A stretch of 64,000 bases of DNA, taken from Fagopyrum homotropicum. Its lineage: Eukaryota > Streptophyta > Magnoliopsida > Caryophyllales > Polygonaceae. Positions within the stretch are counted from its first letter, which is position 1, and each line of letters begins with the position of its first letter. This document shows positions 32,332 through 43,421 of this stretch, in pieces. The position numbers and the translations under genes were made by a program. The stretch is taken from positions 22,745,447 through 22,809,446 of the forward strand of contig BSWB01000005.1 of NCBI GenBank assembly GCA_033239125.1, given 5' to 3'. The notes under the pieces were generated by a model that saw only the letters and a list, made by a program, of their open reading frames with translations, did not search any database and was not told the DNA's origin.

Positions 32332-33414
32332 ATGACTACATTTGATCCAGCCTGGATAGCAAGACAAAGTGCTAGGGCGGACCATTATGAATACTTGGAG
32401 GAGAAGTACTCCTTCTATTGGTTTAACAATGAATGGGAAAGAGAAGAGGCCATTCAGCATGAACTTGCGATATGGGATGAGAAGAATGTCCCTAACAACA
32501 TTTATGAGCAACCTTTTGAAGACTCTCTCGAATCAAGATTGGAGAAGTTGATGAAGAAGGTGGAGGAGCTCAAGGAAAGCACCCTATCCTATGCTAAGCC
32601 GAAAGAGGAGCATAAGGAAGTGTTGCACGTTCCAAGCATTCCTTTGGTCGAACCGGAAGTTTCTCCTGAAGCTTTTGTGGAAGCGGAGGATGTGGAAGAT
32701 TTCGATCCAACTGCCGAGACCTCGGCCGAGGTGGAGGAGATCTCGACCGAGATGGAAGAAGAATTTGTAGAACTGCAAGATGCGGCGAACCTTGGCCAAA
32801 TTACTGAGACTGTGGTCAAGGTGGAAGAAAGATCAGCTGAGTTGGGAGGGATTTCGTGTGTGGAATATCAACCCAACACGAAACTTGTCTCAAGCTTTGG
32901 AGAACTTTGCAAGGTACATTCTCCTACTTCATTTGAATTCCCTATTAATATTTCTGAATTTTTCAGGAAGGCACCAAAGAGTTGGAGGTCTCTTCCGAAA
33001 GAACCTCCTAAGATCAAGATGAAGTCTTCCTTGAAATTGTTGGAAGAGGAAGCTCCTCGGATCATGAGGAGTGGAGTTGGCAAGCACTACACCGTTAAGG
33101 CTATGAAGTGTCTCTTGTTCAAGTATGGGGTCCCTCGCATGCTAAGGACCTTGTACCATCCCCATGCTAAAGATGGGGAAGCTACTAGGAATCTCGAGAA
33201 GTTGTTTTCTCGATCAAGGAAAGGATGGGACGCAAGGCTAGATTATGTCCCATTGAAGTGCAGGAAGGCTAGAAGGATTCCGGTGAGAATCAAACCGTAC
33301 AAGCTTCTACGTGGGAGATCTTACCATTTGCCGGTGAAATTAGGAACTGGAACCTTTTTGGAAGGATTTTATGATGGATGTGATGAGCACTCCATGGTGT
33401 TCAAGGTACATTGA
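32332..33414 (+). CDS. E3 360-aa chimeric protein with an integrase-derived C-terminus
   Basis: An intact frame begins at the first ATG after the primer site (32,332), in the position of gag. The N-terminus (MTTFDPAWIARQ, about 1-95) is charged and predicted coiled around 65-85; I do not recognise it. The middle (about 100-180) is strongly acidic, and part of it is encoded by quasi-palindromes (32,713-32,755). Residues about 256-337 align with the second half of Athila integrase: LLFKYGVPRM, TLYHPHAKDGE, SRSRKGWD and GRSYHLPVKL match the integrase segments LLSKYGV, TAYHPQTSGQ, SRTRKDW and GKSCHLPVEL. The first two catalytic Asp residues lie outside the retained part, so it cannot be an active integrase. 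It is followed by the same conserved hairpin block that follows pol in E1. It could be a decayed remnant or a repurposed DNA- or capsid-binding protein; the open frame in a young copy does not distinguish these. Confidence 0.8.
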   Translation: MTTFDPAWIARQSARADHYEYLEEKYSFYWFNNEWEREEAIQHELAIWDEKNVPNNIYEQPFEDSLESRLEKLMKKVEELKESTLSYAKPKEEHKEVLHVPSIPLVEPEVSPEAFVEAEDVEDFDPTAETSAEVEEISTEMEEEFVELQDAANLGQITETVVKVEERSAELGGISCVEYQPNTKLVSSFGELCKVHSPTSFEFPINISEFFRKAPKSWRSLPKEPPKIKMKSSLKLLEEEAPRIMRSGVGKHYTVKAMKCLLFKYGVPRMLRTLYHPHAKDGEATRNLEKLFSRSRKGWDARLDYVPLKCRKARRIPVRIKPYKLLRGRSYHLPVKLGTGTFLEGFYDGCDEHSMVFKVH

Positions 33415-35121
33415 GTAATTCTATGGAGAAGGGTTCAGCTAGCGACCTTAAACCAAGCGCTTCTTGGGAGGCAACCCAAGGTATTGCTTTCTTCTACCTC
33501 TTCTAGTTTAGTTTAGATAGTTGCTTTGTTTTTGTTTCCTCTAGACAACAACCAGGTATTCCAAAAGGTAGGATCACAGTTCAGGAGCTACACTGGAAGA
33601 ACAAAATTTCGAGAAGTTGAGGAAACGAGTTTTACTGAGATACATCTCGGGTACTGTCAGAACACCTCGACCGAGATGTGCTTCGCCAACCGAGATGGTC
33701 TTATCTGGGAGTTGTTTCTTACTTCTTCATGCAGTTTAGCTATGTTCGGTGAGTATCCTGTCCTTAGACTTATTTTGACCCATTGGGACAGTGTGTCCCA
33801 AGTATGGGGTGTTTATTGATGTATTATTTGACACTTATGATGTATGACTCTATTTGACCGGATATCTACATTTATGCTTCACTTTTGCATCTATGTGTTT
33901 ATCTGAGACTACATGCATACTTACAGGTTATTTGATTGAGAAAAACGTCGAAACTAAAAAAAAAAATGGTTTTTAAAAAAAAAAAAATTTTGCGATCTCG
34001 ACCGAGTCAGTCTTGGCCAAACGAGGCATTTCACCTCGGTTGAACCAAGAACACCTCGACCGAGGTGTGTTAACTGAGAGTTTTTGAAAACGATTTTGTG
34101 TTACTTATCTGGATATGATCTCAGTGAAGATCTTGTTTACTTACTGGTCTTAAATTCTTTATGTGTTTGAAAGATTTACAATATGTTTAAGTTGCTAAAT
34201 GCTTTGTTTGAAATTATTAGCATGTTTAATACTTTGTTTTTATCCAAATTATGTTGAATTTGAAGGTTGACACCGCAGGTTAAGTTCTCTCACTTTCTTC
34301 TTGGAAAGACCAAGGCAATTCATTCTCTTCTTCTTCTTCTTCTTGATCATGCTTAGCCCCTCATATACATTTTGCCTCCCTTTACCTATCCGGGAATTTG
34401 GAAGCAAGCGAAGTGGTGAAAGCAAGTTAAAGTTGAGAAGTGGCTGGAAGTGAAGTGTTAGAAAGCAATAATAGGTTTGGGGAAGTCAATCATGAAGATA
34501 AGTAACTCGGCACCATTCACATAGCCGGGTGTTTGTGTCTTGCCAAAGTCGGATTGAGTGATATTCCTAACGGGTCATGGTATGTGCATCAAGGGTTTGA
34601 TGCATCTCGAGAAATTGATGATTGCAGATTTCCTAGGCTTCGGTTATTGTGCACCTCTGTCCATGCATCCCAAAAAGTAAAGTAAAAAAGAAAAAAAGTG
34701 TGAAATAAGCAAAGCTTATTGGTGGAAGATGTTGCAAGTCAAAGTGAAAGTGAAGTTCATCCTTTTCCCGGATTCTAGCACCACATTACCTTACATACAT
34801 CCCTACCCTACACATTTCTTGACCTTTTCTTTTGGGAAGCCCTTGAGACCTCGAGCTTGTTGATTGACTTAGCGGTTTAAACTGGATTATGCATGATTAA
34901 TTTCGATAATTATGACTTATTATGCATTCTATGGTTTTATGCAAAGATGAACAACTTTCTTATATTTATGAAATGTTTCGAACATGCATTGATTTTAAAT
35001 TCCATGAAGTACTCTCTTAGAGTGATCTATGATAGTTGCACACCATAAAATGTTTTTGAAAGACTTTTTCATTGATTTTCTTGACTTATAATCCATTCTA
35101 TCTTGTCTTCTATATGCGGAA
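33415..35121 (+). other. E3 3' non-coding region
   Basis: No gene is supported. It contains the hairpin CTTGGG-AGGCAA-CCCAAG (33,463-33,480), a second PPT-like site AAGTATGGGGTGTTT (33,800-33,814), quasi-palindromes near 33,666 and 34,050, and the conserved block at about 34,480-34,680. From about 33,650 it parallels E1 from 8,690 without the ORF. Confidence 0.65.
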
Positions 35122-35160
35122 CTTGCTTGGGGACAAGCAAGGGCTAAGTATGGGGTATTT
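35122..35160 (+). other. E3 hairpin plus polypurine tract
   Basis: CTTGCTTG-GGGA-CAAGCAAG (35,122-35,141), then AAGTATGGGGTATTT (35,146-35,160) abutting the 3' LTR, as in E1. Confidence 0.75.
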
Positions 35161-37049
35161 TGATAGCATGAATTATAGTCTATATTTTAGGGTTTGTTTG
35201 GACGTTTTATCTTCAATAATCTGCATGTTTGTATGTATAATATGTTATTATATTGCCATTTCATCTACCTTTGCGAGAATCGAGGTCTACACCTAGTTTT
35301 GTTGTAATCGTAGGTAAAATGGCACGTTTTGCATCAAAAAGGAGCAAAAGGAGCTATGGAGTCATTGGAGCTACATTCAGGAACATAAGGAACCATCCAG
35401 GAAGCATAGCCATGGATTAAAGATTCACTTTGGACCAGATTTAAGAGATTTACACGCAGTTGAAATTCACCTAGGTCAGCTACAGTGTCACCTAGACCGA
35501 GGTGAACACCTAGACCGAGGTGAACACCTAGACCGAGGTGAACACCTAGACCGAGGTGAACACCTAGACCGAGGTGATCCAGAGGAGAGATTTCACATTC
35601 AGTTGTGATTCACCTCGGTTGACTACAGATTCACCTCGACCGAGGTGATCCAGAGAAGTCGACTCGACCGAGGCTAACACCTGGGACGCGGCGAGAATAT
35701 TTTATTCTTGGCTGAGATCTTTTATCTTTGGAAGGTGATCTTATATTTTTGGGTTTGGCTCCTGGAAGGAAGAAGATCTTATATTTTACCTATATTTATG
35801 GGAAAAGATCTTTCTAAGATATTTTATCTTTGGAGGGTATTTTTCCTATAAAAAGGGTTGGATTTTCCACAAATCCGGAGGAGGATAGACCATCGATCAG
35901 GGTTTATAGCACGCAGCAGCCATACTCCAGTTGGGAGTTTTGAAGAACCTTTTTGAAGGTTGAAGGAAGATTGAAGATCATAGCTTTTATAGCTTTTTGG
36001 AGGGTTTTGTAAGATTGTCTTTAATTCCCTCAATTGTTGTCTTGTCTTGTTGGATTATTATCCAAGGAACGCTTTTGTTTGTGATATTTGATTCAGTTAT
36101 TGAAGTCTTTTCATTAAATTCTTCTTTGTTCAAATATTCACCTTTTCCCATATATTTTAATACTTTCATTATGATGATGAGTGGCTAATTTCCTTGTGTG
36201 ATTCTAGGGTGATTGGCTGAAGGTTGTGGGAAAAACAATGATAGAATAATCTTAGATTCCAGTAGGATCCTGAAAGTTCGAGTCTTTAACCTTAACCCTA
36301 AGCATCTCGTTCGGTTGATGAACATCTCGGCCGGGGTGGAATTCTTCTGACCGAGGTGACTTATCCGACCTTAAACTGAGAGTTAAGTGTTAGAGTTTGC
36401 TAAATCCTATTCTTATTACACCTTCCTGGTTCAAAGCAAGCTTAGGATGAGACTTACCCGGTAATTCCTTAGTTTGTGTACCAACGATCATAAGAGTAGG
36501 TAATAAAGGTTTGTCCTTTATTGGGGTTTGAGTGTGCTTCCATCCCATCTTTGTGAGTTAGCCTGAGACTTACCCGGTAAAGGTTGATTCTATTCCCTTA
36601 GATGGTGTGTTAGTTTGAGGTTATAGTTCTTTATCTTAATTCCTTGAGACTTACCCGGTAATAGGAGTTACGGTTTAGGATTAGTGTGTAGTGAGACTTA
36701 CCCGGTGATCTACTCCACTTTAGAAACACCTTCCCCACGCAAAAATCTCAGCTTTGTCCGCTTATCTATAGATCTTGAGTTGGAACCACAACTAGATGCC
36801 TTAATCCCTAGAATTGCATGTTTGCTTATTTGACATCTTATTCATCTTTGATTGTGTTAATTGCTCTTGTGGTTGGCATTGACATTAGCATACCGTATTG
36901 ACTTTGTTTCACCGAGTCCCTGTGATCGACCCCTGGAATTTCTTGCTTTTTACTACGATTGACCCGTACACTGCGGGTTCGCATCCTTGTTTTAAGCTTA
37001 AGTCTAGGGTTATAAATTTAAAGCTTGCACACACCGTTTGGAGCGAACA
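35161..37049 (+). repeat. E3 3' LTR
   Basis: 1,889 bp with a five-copy 18-bp array at 35,489-35,577 and a TATA box at 35,847. It ends GCGAACA, followed by TSD CAAAC (37,050-37,054). Confidence 0.95.
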
Positions 37050-38054
37050 CAAACCATGATTTTGGTTCGTCGGCGAAATCTCTCTAACTCTCAGGGTCCA
37101 ATCTATTTACGATCGATCTATCATCATCTAAGCCACAACTATCAACCCTTCACCTTAGAATTGCTAAAAGGTTTTAGCCAATAACTGTCATTATAATATC
37201 AAAATCAAGTTTAAGAAGAATGAAACATGAAAACCTTTGAAATCCTTCAATAGAACTCAAATCAATCTCAAATCCACACACCAGGATAATAATGTATATC
37301 AGATTTGGAATAAACACAAACCAATAACGATCCTTGATAAGAACGAAGAACAGGATGTCAATCCGTCTTCTAATCAAACCTAAGGACAAAAGGCGTAACT
37401 TCCGCCACAAACAACTTCCAAATCTTCAAACCCTCATGAATTCCCGTTTGCAAGTGCAAAATCTCCGGACGTCCAATGCAGCCCTAAGCACGTGTCCCAA
37501 ATTCTCTCCTCTCTAGCCTTTTTATAAGGAAGGATAAAATAACCGTCCGGCCCATGTGCGTAAATGATGTGGCAATTATTTATTCGACAAAAGATCGCCT
37601 AAATAACGGTTTCATGGAGTTCCACGGCCGTGGTTTAGAGCGTGGAAGTGGATTACGGTTCCATATGATTTCGACGACCGTACTTTATACCGTGTAACTC
37701 TCTAGAATACTCCACGTTCATGTTGCCAAGATCCACGGTCGTGGTTTTAGGCGTGGAAGTGTAATTTGCTTGTGGTTTCCTTTGTGTCGTGCCATTCCTC
37801 ATCCTTGCATCTCCCTTGACTTCTTTGATGTGTCCTTAATCCTTGGATGTGCTCAAATCTTCTCCTATCTCTCTCAATTGGTTCGGTTTTAGCTCTTATT
37901 CACCTATAATCAACACAAAGCTAATGTAGACCTCCATATCGAAAACATAGATAAACTAGCTAACAAATGTTTCAATGCCTTATCAATGAACACTATAATG
38001 GATGCAAAACAACTAGAAAATGTGCCTAGAATATCGCAATATTTCATGCTAACA
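37050..38054 (-). repeat. E2 5' LTR, outer part
   Basis: This continues 30,246. The first five bases are the E3 TSD copy; the remaining 1,000 bp plus the 640 bp inner part give exactly the 1,640 bp of the other LTR. It contains CCACGGCCGTGG at 37,622-37,633. It ends in CA (TG in element orientation) at 38,054, followed by TSD GTAAA. Confidence 0.92.
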
Positions 38055-39272
38055 GTAAATCCTGGAGCTCTTTGTTGGTTCTACTTGTACTGAGTTATTT
38101 GTCCACCTCCGGCAATGCTAGCAGGTGAAGATCCCTACTGAGATGGTTTCTTGCCCTGATGGCAAAACGCAGCTCTGTGTCTTGACTTGCCACAAGAAAA
38201 GTAAGTCGCTGGGGTCTTCTTACAATCATCTCTCATGTGTCCGACACCTCCACAGTTAAAGCATTGTCGTCTTTTGTCATAACTCTATACAGATTGCTGG
38301 AAACCAAAACATCCCGGTGTCTAATTACGTCCAAATCCAAATGCTCCAGCTCTAGCACTGGCTGGTCCAGTCCTCTGCCTCTTCTGATAAGTAGATGCTC
38401 TATCTTAATAGTCCATCAAGGAGTCGCAACGGAAACCAGCAAGATAAGAGCGTATAGACTCTCTCAACCTCCGAGAGAAAAGATAAACATGTTGATCCTT
38501 GGGTGGTGCAGACGGACCCATCAAAGACAACTCCTCCTGAAACTTGTTGATGATCTCAACAATAGGAAGATCCTCGAAACTAGCTTCAAGGAAATCCTGA
38601 AGTTGATCTCTCCTAATAGCTACAGGGCAGTAGCGATCCCTGATCGTCGTCTTCATCTACTCGTAACTCGTAACCTTGCTGCGAGCAATCCTCCACCAAG
38701 AATGAGACTGATCCTTCAGCAACGTCTACGCTATGTCGACTCGACGTCTCTCTAGGAAACTGATCACCTCAATAGTAGAATCCAACTATCCTAGCCACGG
38801 CTCTACCTCCAATTTAGTCTTTCCCATGAAAGAAGGAAACTTCAGCTGGTTGAAAGACTTCAACCAACAGTCGGGCCTCTGCTCTCTCGCCTCATCCGGT
38901 GCTCTAACAACCTCAACAACTCGAGCATGTGCAGCAACAACCTACATAACTCTCTCTGAAACCTCAACTGATCTCGCGGGTACTGGCGGTGCTGGTGCAG
39001 GTCCTCTAGTCCTGATAGCCTCCTCAACTCTCTACACATAGTCACGATATGAAGAAGCTCATATGGATATTCGACCGGACGTGGTCGACTGTGCTCTTTG
39101 TGCTCCGGACCTAGCAGCGGTCCCATTCCCAGCCCGGGGAACAACACTCTCAATAACTTCTTCTAGAAACACCTCTATCTAGTGGAGGTCTTCCTCGTCC
39201 ATGGACGGTAGGTGGAAGAGGTGGTCGACCCCTTCCTCTCCCCATAGCTGATGTACCTCTAGTATGCACCAT
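38055..39272 (-). pseudogene. E4 chromovirus gag relic
   Basis: The minus-strand gag starts with the ATG at 39,272 (MVHTRGTSAMGRGRGRPP), homologous to the E5 gag at 53,037. The gag core is clear at 38,656-38,405 (CPVAIRRDQLQDFLEASFE, SAPPKDQHVYLFSRRLRES). A CCHC knuckle follows near 38,265-38,225 (CFNCGGVGHMRDDC) and a second, decayed one near 38,190. Several in-frame stops are present. The gene continues at 17,147 after removal of E2. It is non-functional. Confidence 0.85.
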
Positions 39273-39519
39273 TTACGATAGGGATATATATAAGGGCACG
39301 CTATAACTAAAGCATAATCCAGAAAAAAGCACATAAAGCACAACACCAAAGAAAACTAACTACTGATATCCGCGGAGGTAGTGGTGGTCGCCCATACATC
39401 TATCCTAGACCGACAAGTTTAAAACAAAAACCCTATTTTGAAAACGTAGACCCCTTGCGGGTTCTATTTATTTATCTATCCGACCTTTAGCAGATTTTGA
39501 GTGCCTTTGTTTCCAACCT

Positions 39520-39534
39520 AGAGCTCTGATACCA
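39520..39534 (-). other. E4 primer binding site, tRNA-iMet
   Basis: On the minus strand TGGTATCAGAGCTCT, three bases inside the LTR end. The 39,273-39,519 leader between it and gag has no gene. Confidence 0.85.
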
Positions 39535-39537
39535 TAT

Positions 39538-41250
39538 TGTAACACCCCAAGTTCTAGAAACTCGAAGCGTTATGGGCTAGGATCTTACAATGGGTCCCGA
39601 CCCTCAGAATAGCAATATCAACATCGGATCTTGCAACAAGGAACAGACAAATGAAAACCAAAACTAATAATAAACCAAAGGTTTAAACAAAAGAAGTGTT
39701 AACGACTCGCATCCGAGTTCAAAACAAAGGGAAAACAACGAACAGAAACATAAACCCGATCCCATCCTATAATGCACGGGATTAGAATAACATCCGGATC
39801 ATTCAGCAATACATATATCCGGCAAGGCATCTACAACATCGATATAAACTATTAGCTAACATTCTAGATATCAAAAAGACAATAAAGGCACAAACACACA
39901 AAAGGTAATATAAACATGTAACATGCACACTCATCCGGTTATTATCTTTCATTAAGGTTAATCCCTTTACTAATTCAACTTATGTTGTCACACGAGAATC
40001 ATTACGATCTCGCCTCTGTACCCTTTCACCAACAGGAATAGAATATATGCATCCTTTTGTCACCTGTAGGGTTGGTCGCAAGAGCACCTCCCAGTTTCCC
40101 ATTCTGAATTTGGACAAGCAGTAACCGCCCGGTTATAATACATTTGGGTCAATTAAGGTATAACAAGGTAAATCCTATTCCGGTTATTAGTTATATCCAT
40201 AAACAACAACACAAACAAGCCAACACAATCAAACTAATAGACGGAATGCAGCTAAGTAAGTCCAAGGGACTGACCTCACTCACAAAACTCAGCAACAACT
40301 AAGTTCCCGAAGGATAGGAAGGAAGGTATGCCTACTCAACAAGTCATACGGAATCAGAAACCGAAACGATTGCTAGAAGTCTATCACTTCTAGTCTCCAT
40401 GATCTCTAAGAAATTTCCACAAGCTAAGGTCTCAACCTTAGTCTTACAGATCACAAAGGGTCAACAACAACAACAACATAAGCCAAGGGAAGGAACGAAG
40501 AAAGTAAGGAAGGAAGCAACTCACCAAAGACGGGAGCGATTGCAGGAAAACCGCAGGGGCGGCTGTTAGAGGTGTAGCGGCGGCACTAGGCTCTTCCCCT
40601 GGGGGTGGCACAATAGAGGCGCGGGGACGGTTATGGTGAAGAAGTTGTTGTCAACTCGACAACAAGGAATCCAGCAAAAGCCAAAGCTTGCCTCTCTCAA
40701 CACACTCAAACGTCACAACTCAACCAAGGGAGCTTGTGAACAACAACATATCAACAACGGAACACTCCACAAGAATCAAGAATCAAACTTGATTCTTGAA
40801 GAAGAAGAAAAGAGAAGAACGAAGAAAGATAGCAAAATAGAAGGGAGGGCATGCAAAAACTCATGAACGTGATGAAGAACTCATAGAAGAAAAATTACAC
40901 GTTCAGCAAGGGAAGGAGGGCAAATGGCTGCAACTCTCAGGGTTAAAGGAAAACGTATGCAAGAAGCGGAAAAAATGGGAAGAAGGTGGGATTTATAGAG
41001 AAGGATGAAAAGATATAAGGAAAGGCATTCTAGGGTTAAGGAGAAGATAGGAAAGTTGGCCCATAACATAGAAGATCGGATCTTCTATCTATGAAAGGAA
41101 ATAAAAATGAACGGAAAACAGATCGGGGCAATTTGTGGCAAAACCGTGGGGGCAGTTTGCCCTGCCGCAGGGGCGGATCCCTTCACCACGGGTCGGTGAA
41201 GGCTTAAACTGGGGCTTTATAGAGCGAGGGTTGTATGAGTTCAAAACGAG
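39538..41250 (-). repeat. E4 5' LTR (outer end approximate)
   Basis: It begins on the plus strand with TGTAACACCCCAAG and is homologous in reverse to the E5 LTRs. It includes CCGCAGGGGCGG at 40,551 and 41,165 and the conserved AAGTAAGTCC inverted repeat near 40,255. The outer end cannot be fixed because the other LTR is outside the window; the homology fades near 41,200-41,270. The frames at 40,633-41,069 are not supported as genes. Confidence 0.75.
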
Positions 41251-41535
41251 AGAAAGGCTTTGTCAAACAGATTGTTTGGGTGATTGGGGGGGAAGCTTCC
41301 ACCTAATTTTGGGTTGATCCAAATATTCAAAATATGAAAAATCAGGGATTTAATATAAGAGAATATGTACCCCGTGTGTAAGCAAAATTCTGTTTTTTAT
41401 TGTACGGGATATTGACACATACGTTTGGAATTATTAGACGACCAAATATCCCATGTATGTCATTCATATCTAGGTTCTTTTTTTTAAATATTATATAAAG
41501 TTCAGCATTTTTTTATCATATATATGCCGGATATT
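41251..41535. other. AT-rich stretch, nothing recognised
   Basis: I see no gene or repeat structure here. It may be the truncated inside of the copia fragment to its right or old flanking DNA. Confidence 0.4.
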
Positions 41536-41841
41536 TTAAATCCGATATATTATCTCATTGAATAACAAGTACTTTGTGTAATAGTGACGCATCCGGCGAG
41601 CAAGTTGTTCATCGTCGTTGGCAATTGGTTTCGTGCAAGATTCGTCCACAAATCCCACCTTCTGCTTCGTAACTAACGCCATACGAATGCTTCTTCTCCA
41701 GGAATGGAATTTGGATCCATTAAACAGGAAGGATACCAATTGCATTCCTGGATTGTCTGAATTGACAAGACATAACGGATCATTCGCAATGTTGATTGCG
41801 TTTAGATTTTGATTTGCTAGATTTAGATTCTGATTAATCAT
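41536..41841 (-). pseudogene. Ty1/copia gag N-terminus, truncated
   Basis: A 101-codon frame carries the hallmark start of plant copia Gag: DPLCLVNSDNPGMQLVSF, then FNGSKFHSWRRSIRMAL and KQKVGFVDES. It begins about 145 bp downstream of a tRNA-iMet primer site (41,986-41,998), as expected for a copia element on the minus strand. Everything after the first 100 codons of gag is missing. Confidence 0.8.
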
Positions 41842-41985
41842 AGGTTTATCAGATCTAGAGTTTTATTGATTCTCCTCCATGACTAAGGAGGAAGAAGTGA
41901 AAAGGCTTGTGTATGAAGAATGAATAAGGGAAGAAAGCTAGAAATACTCAGATTGAAGAGTTCAATCGATTAGTAAAACCTCCAT

Positions 41986-42179
41986 GGCTCTGATACCATG
42001 ATAAGTAGTGAATGAAATAAAATATCTCATATATCGAAATGATCCATTACAGGCTTTACTTATACATGCTTTCATATAACAAAATTCAGTTAGCAAGTAT
42101 GTCTATTTACATTTTGTCCCCAATTATTTCATGTATTCTATATATATATATATATACATATATATCCTATACTTCTACA
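41986..42179 (-). repeat. copia primer site and probable short 5' LTR
   Basis: On the minus strand TGGTATCAGAGCC (41,986-41,998) directly follows an LTR end, ...CACTACTTATCA. The LTR would run to about 42,179 (TGTAGAAGTATAGG on the minus strand). The outer end is a guess because no second LTR or TSD is visible. It includes a TA microsatellite near 42,139-42,160. Confidence 0.5.
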
Positions 42180-42790
42180 CAACGCATGCATGTAATCGAG
42201 TTCAACATTGATTCCTTGTTAAGTTCCGCATTGTTTGTATTTCGGACCATTGTACTCACACTCGTCAAGATGCGATGATAATTGAAAGACGACCCCATAG
42301 AGAACAAGTCAATATAATAGTGCCCAATTTCGTGCTCCATCGCAATATCAGAATCTTGCCAAACACCATCACCATCAAACAACCCTGTGATCATAAATCA
42401 TCAAGAGTCCTACACGCTTCCATGTCTTGTTCTCTTGGAAGTGTCCCACCGACCTTTTCCTCTAAAGAGAGTATATGGTTGAAATCTCCAATTTGTGCTC
42501 TTGGAGAAGAGAGTTAGTTGAAGATACGGATCTCATGAGATCCCAAGTTCGCCTCTTATATTTCCTCTCAAGGAAGCCATAAATGCCTACTAAATTCCAC
42601 TGGTTTGACAATCTATCAAGCTTGATAGTGGCTTGGATATGATTTTGTGAGAACGAAAATGATAGTTGCATCCACATCCAAATCATCCCGTACTATCAAT
42701 ACATAACTATACGAAAATCCACATTATGCATCATAAGTTATTGATCCCTCTTGGAGATATTATTTTCATCAAGAAAACGATGGGAGGGCG
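42180..42790 (-). pseudogene. L1 LINE ORF2 fragment (endonuclease end to RT linker)
   Basis: In minus-strand order, 42,790-42,462 encodes the late part of an L1 endonuclease (STG, then HIQATIKLDR, WNLVGIYGF and RRTWDLMRSV) with stops. 42,394-42,167 matches the linker before RT (ITGLFDGDGVWQDSD, IDLFS). It is a 5'- and 3'-truncated, frame-broken relic. Confidence 0.65.
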
Positions 42791-43421
42791 GTCTCTCCAT
42801 ATCCAGGCTTAGAGAGAGGCTACAGTCGTGTGGTTGTCCAGAGCGCAACAATTCCAACAATATATTTTAATTGCTCTTTGCGATTTTCGGCCACACCCAC
42901 ACTCGCTACTTGGGAGACATTTCCTCCCTCCAAAACCTGCACATACTTTGCGCGATTTCCCAACTCTTGGGGCTAAAGGAGCTTACGCTCTAGATATTTT
43001 CTTAGAGGATTGGTCTCCTCCATTAGGAACCGTTATACTTGTAGGAAGGAAGTCTCTCACTCTAGATGAGGTGATCTTCGCTTTTTGCGAGAGTGAGAGA
43101 ATGATGATACCGAGAAAGAAGAGAATCTCATACTAGTTGTAGGGGAGCAAGAACAAGGGAGAAGACATGAGGACCCAAGACAAAGTACGGGCTCACGATG
43201 AAAGTTTAGTGAGGTTGAGTGCTTCAATTATGGGAGAAGGGTCACATGCAAGCTCGGTGTCCTCAAATGAGGGAGGACTTAGAAGTTAAGAGAGATATCG
43301 CCGGGAAAGAAGAGAGGGGACTCCCACACAAATTGGGTTAGTGAAGTCAACAATGACGTTAATTATGGTAATGTGTACTTGGCAACAACTGAGGAGACCG
43401 CCAAGTCCGAGTGGGTGACAA
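42791..43421 (+). pseudogene. Ty1/copia gag C-terminus and start of protease, relic
   Basis: From about 43,020 a copia Gag segment is readable (LVGRKSLTLDEVI, CESERMM). It is followed near 43,215-43,260 by a zinc knuckle that needs a frame change (CFNYG then KGHMQARC), and then by the protease lead-in (VYLATTEETAKSEWV) at about 43,370-43,415. The 42,791-43,020 part is not clearly assignable. The sequence continues after the hAT at about 46,890. Confidence 0.6.

Larger units (their letters stand above)
30247..37049 (+). mobile_element. E3: young non-autonomous Athila-like element
   Basis: A 6,803-bp element with the same LTR family, primer site, 3' region and polypurine tract as E1, but only one 360-codon ORF. 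TSD CAAAC lies at 30,242-30,246 and 37,050-37,054. The 5' LTR is 1,961 bp and the 3' LTR 1,889 bp; the 72-bp difference is exactly four 18-bp repeat units. Outside that array I see only two base differences, so it is recent. With no protease, RT or active integrase of its own, it must be mobilised in trans. Confidence 0.95.
17148..38054 (-). mobile_element. E2: Athila-like LTR retrotransposon, minus strand, with two nested insertions
   Basis: The ends are 1,640-bp LTRs flanked by GTAAA (17,143-17,147 and 38,055-38,059). Without E3 and its TSD it is about 14.1 kb; without the solo LTR about 13.0 kb. Reading on the minus strand: 5' LTR (38,054-29,607, split by E3), tRNA-Asp primer site, gag, protease, RT, RNase H, integrase, spacer, ATHILA ORF-1 type gene, long 3' non-coding region, polypurine tract, 3' LTR. 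All domains are present but the frames carry many stops. It is older than E1 and E3: the LTRs differ at roughly a few percent by eye, and the outer TG of the 3' LTR has become TA. Confidence 0.95.

Noticed and set aside
40633..41069. Lys-rich and hydrophobic small frames in the E4 LTR
   Set aside because: They lie in LTR sequence, have low-complexity composition, and are not open in related LTRs.
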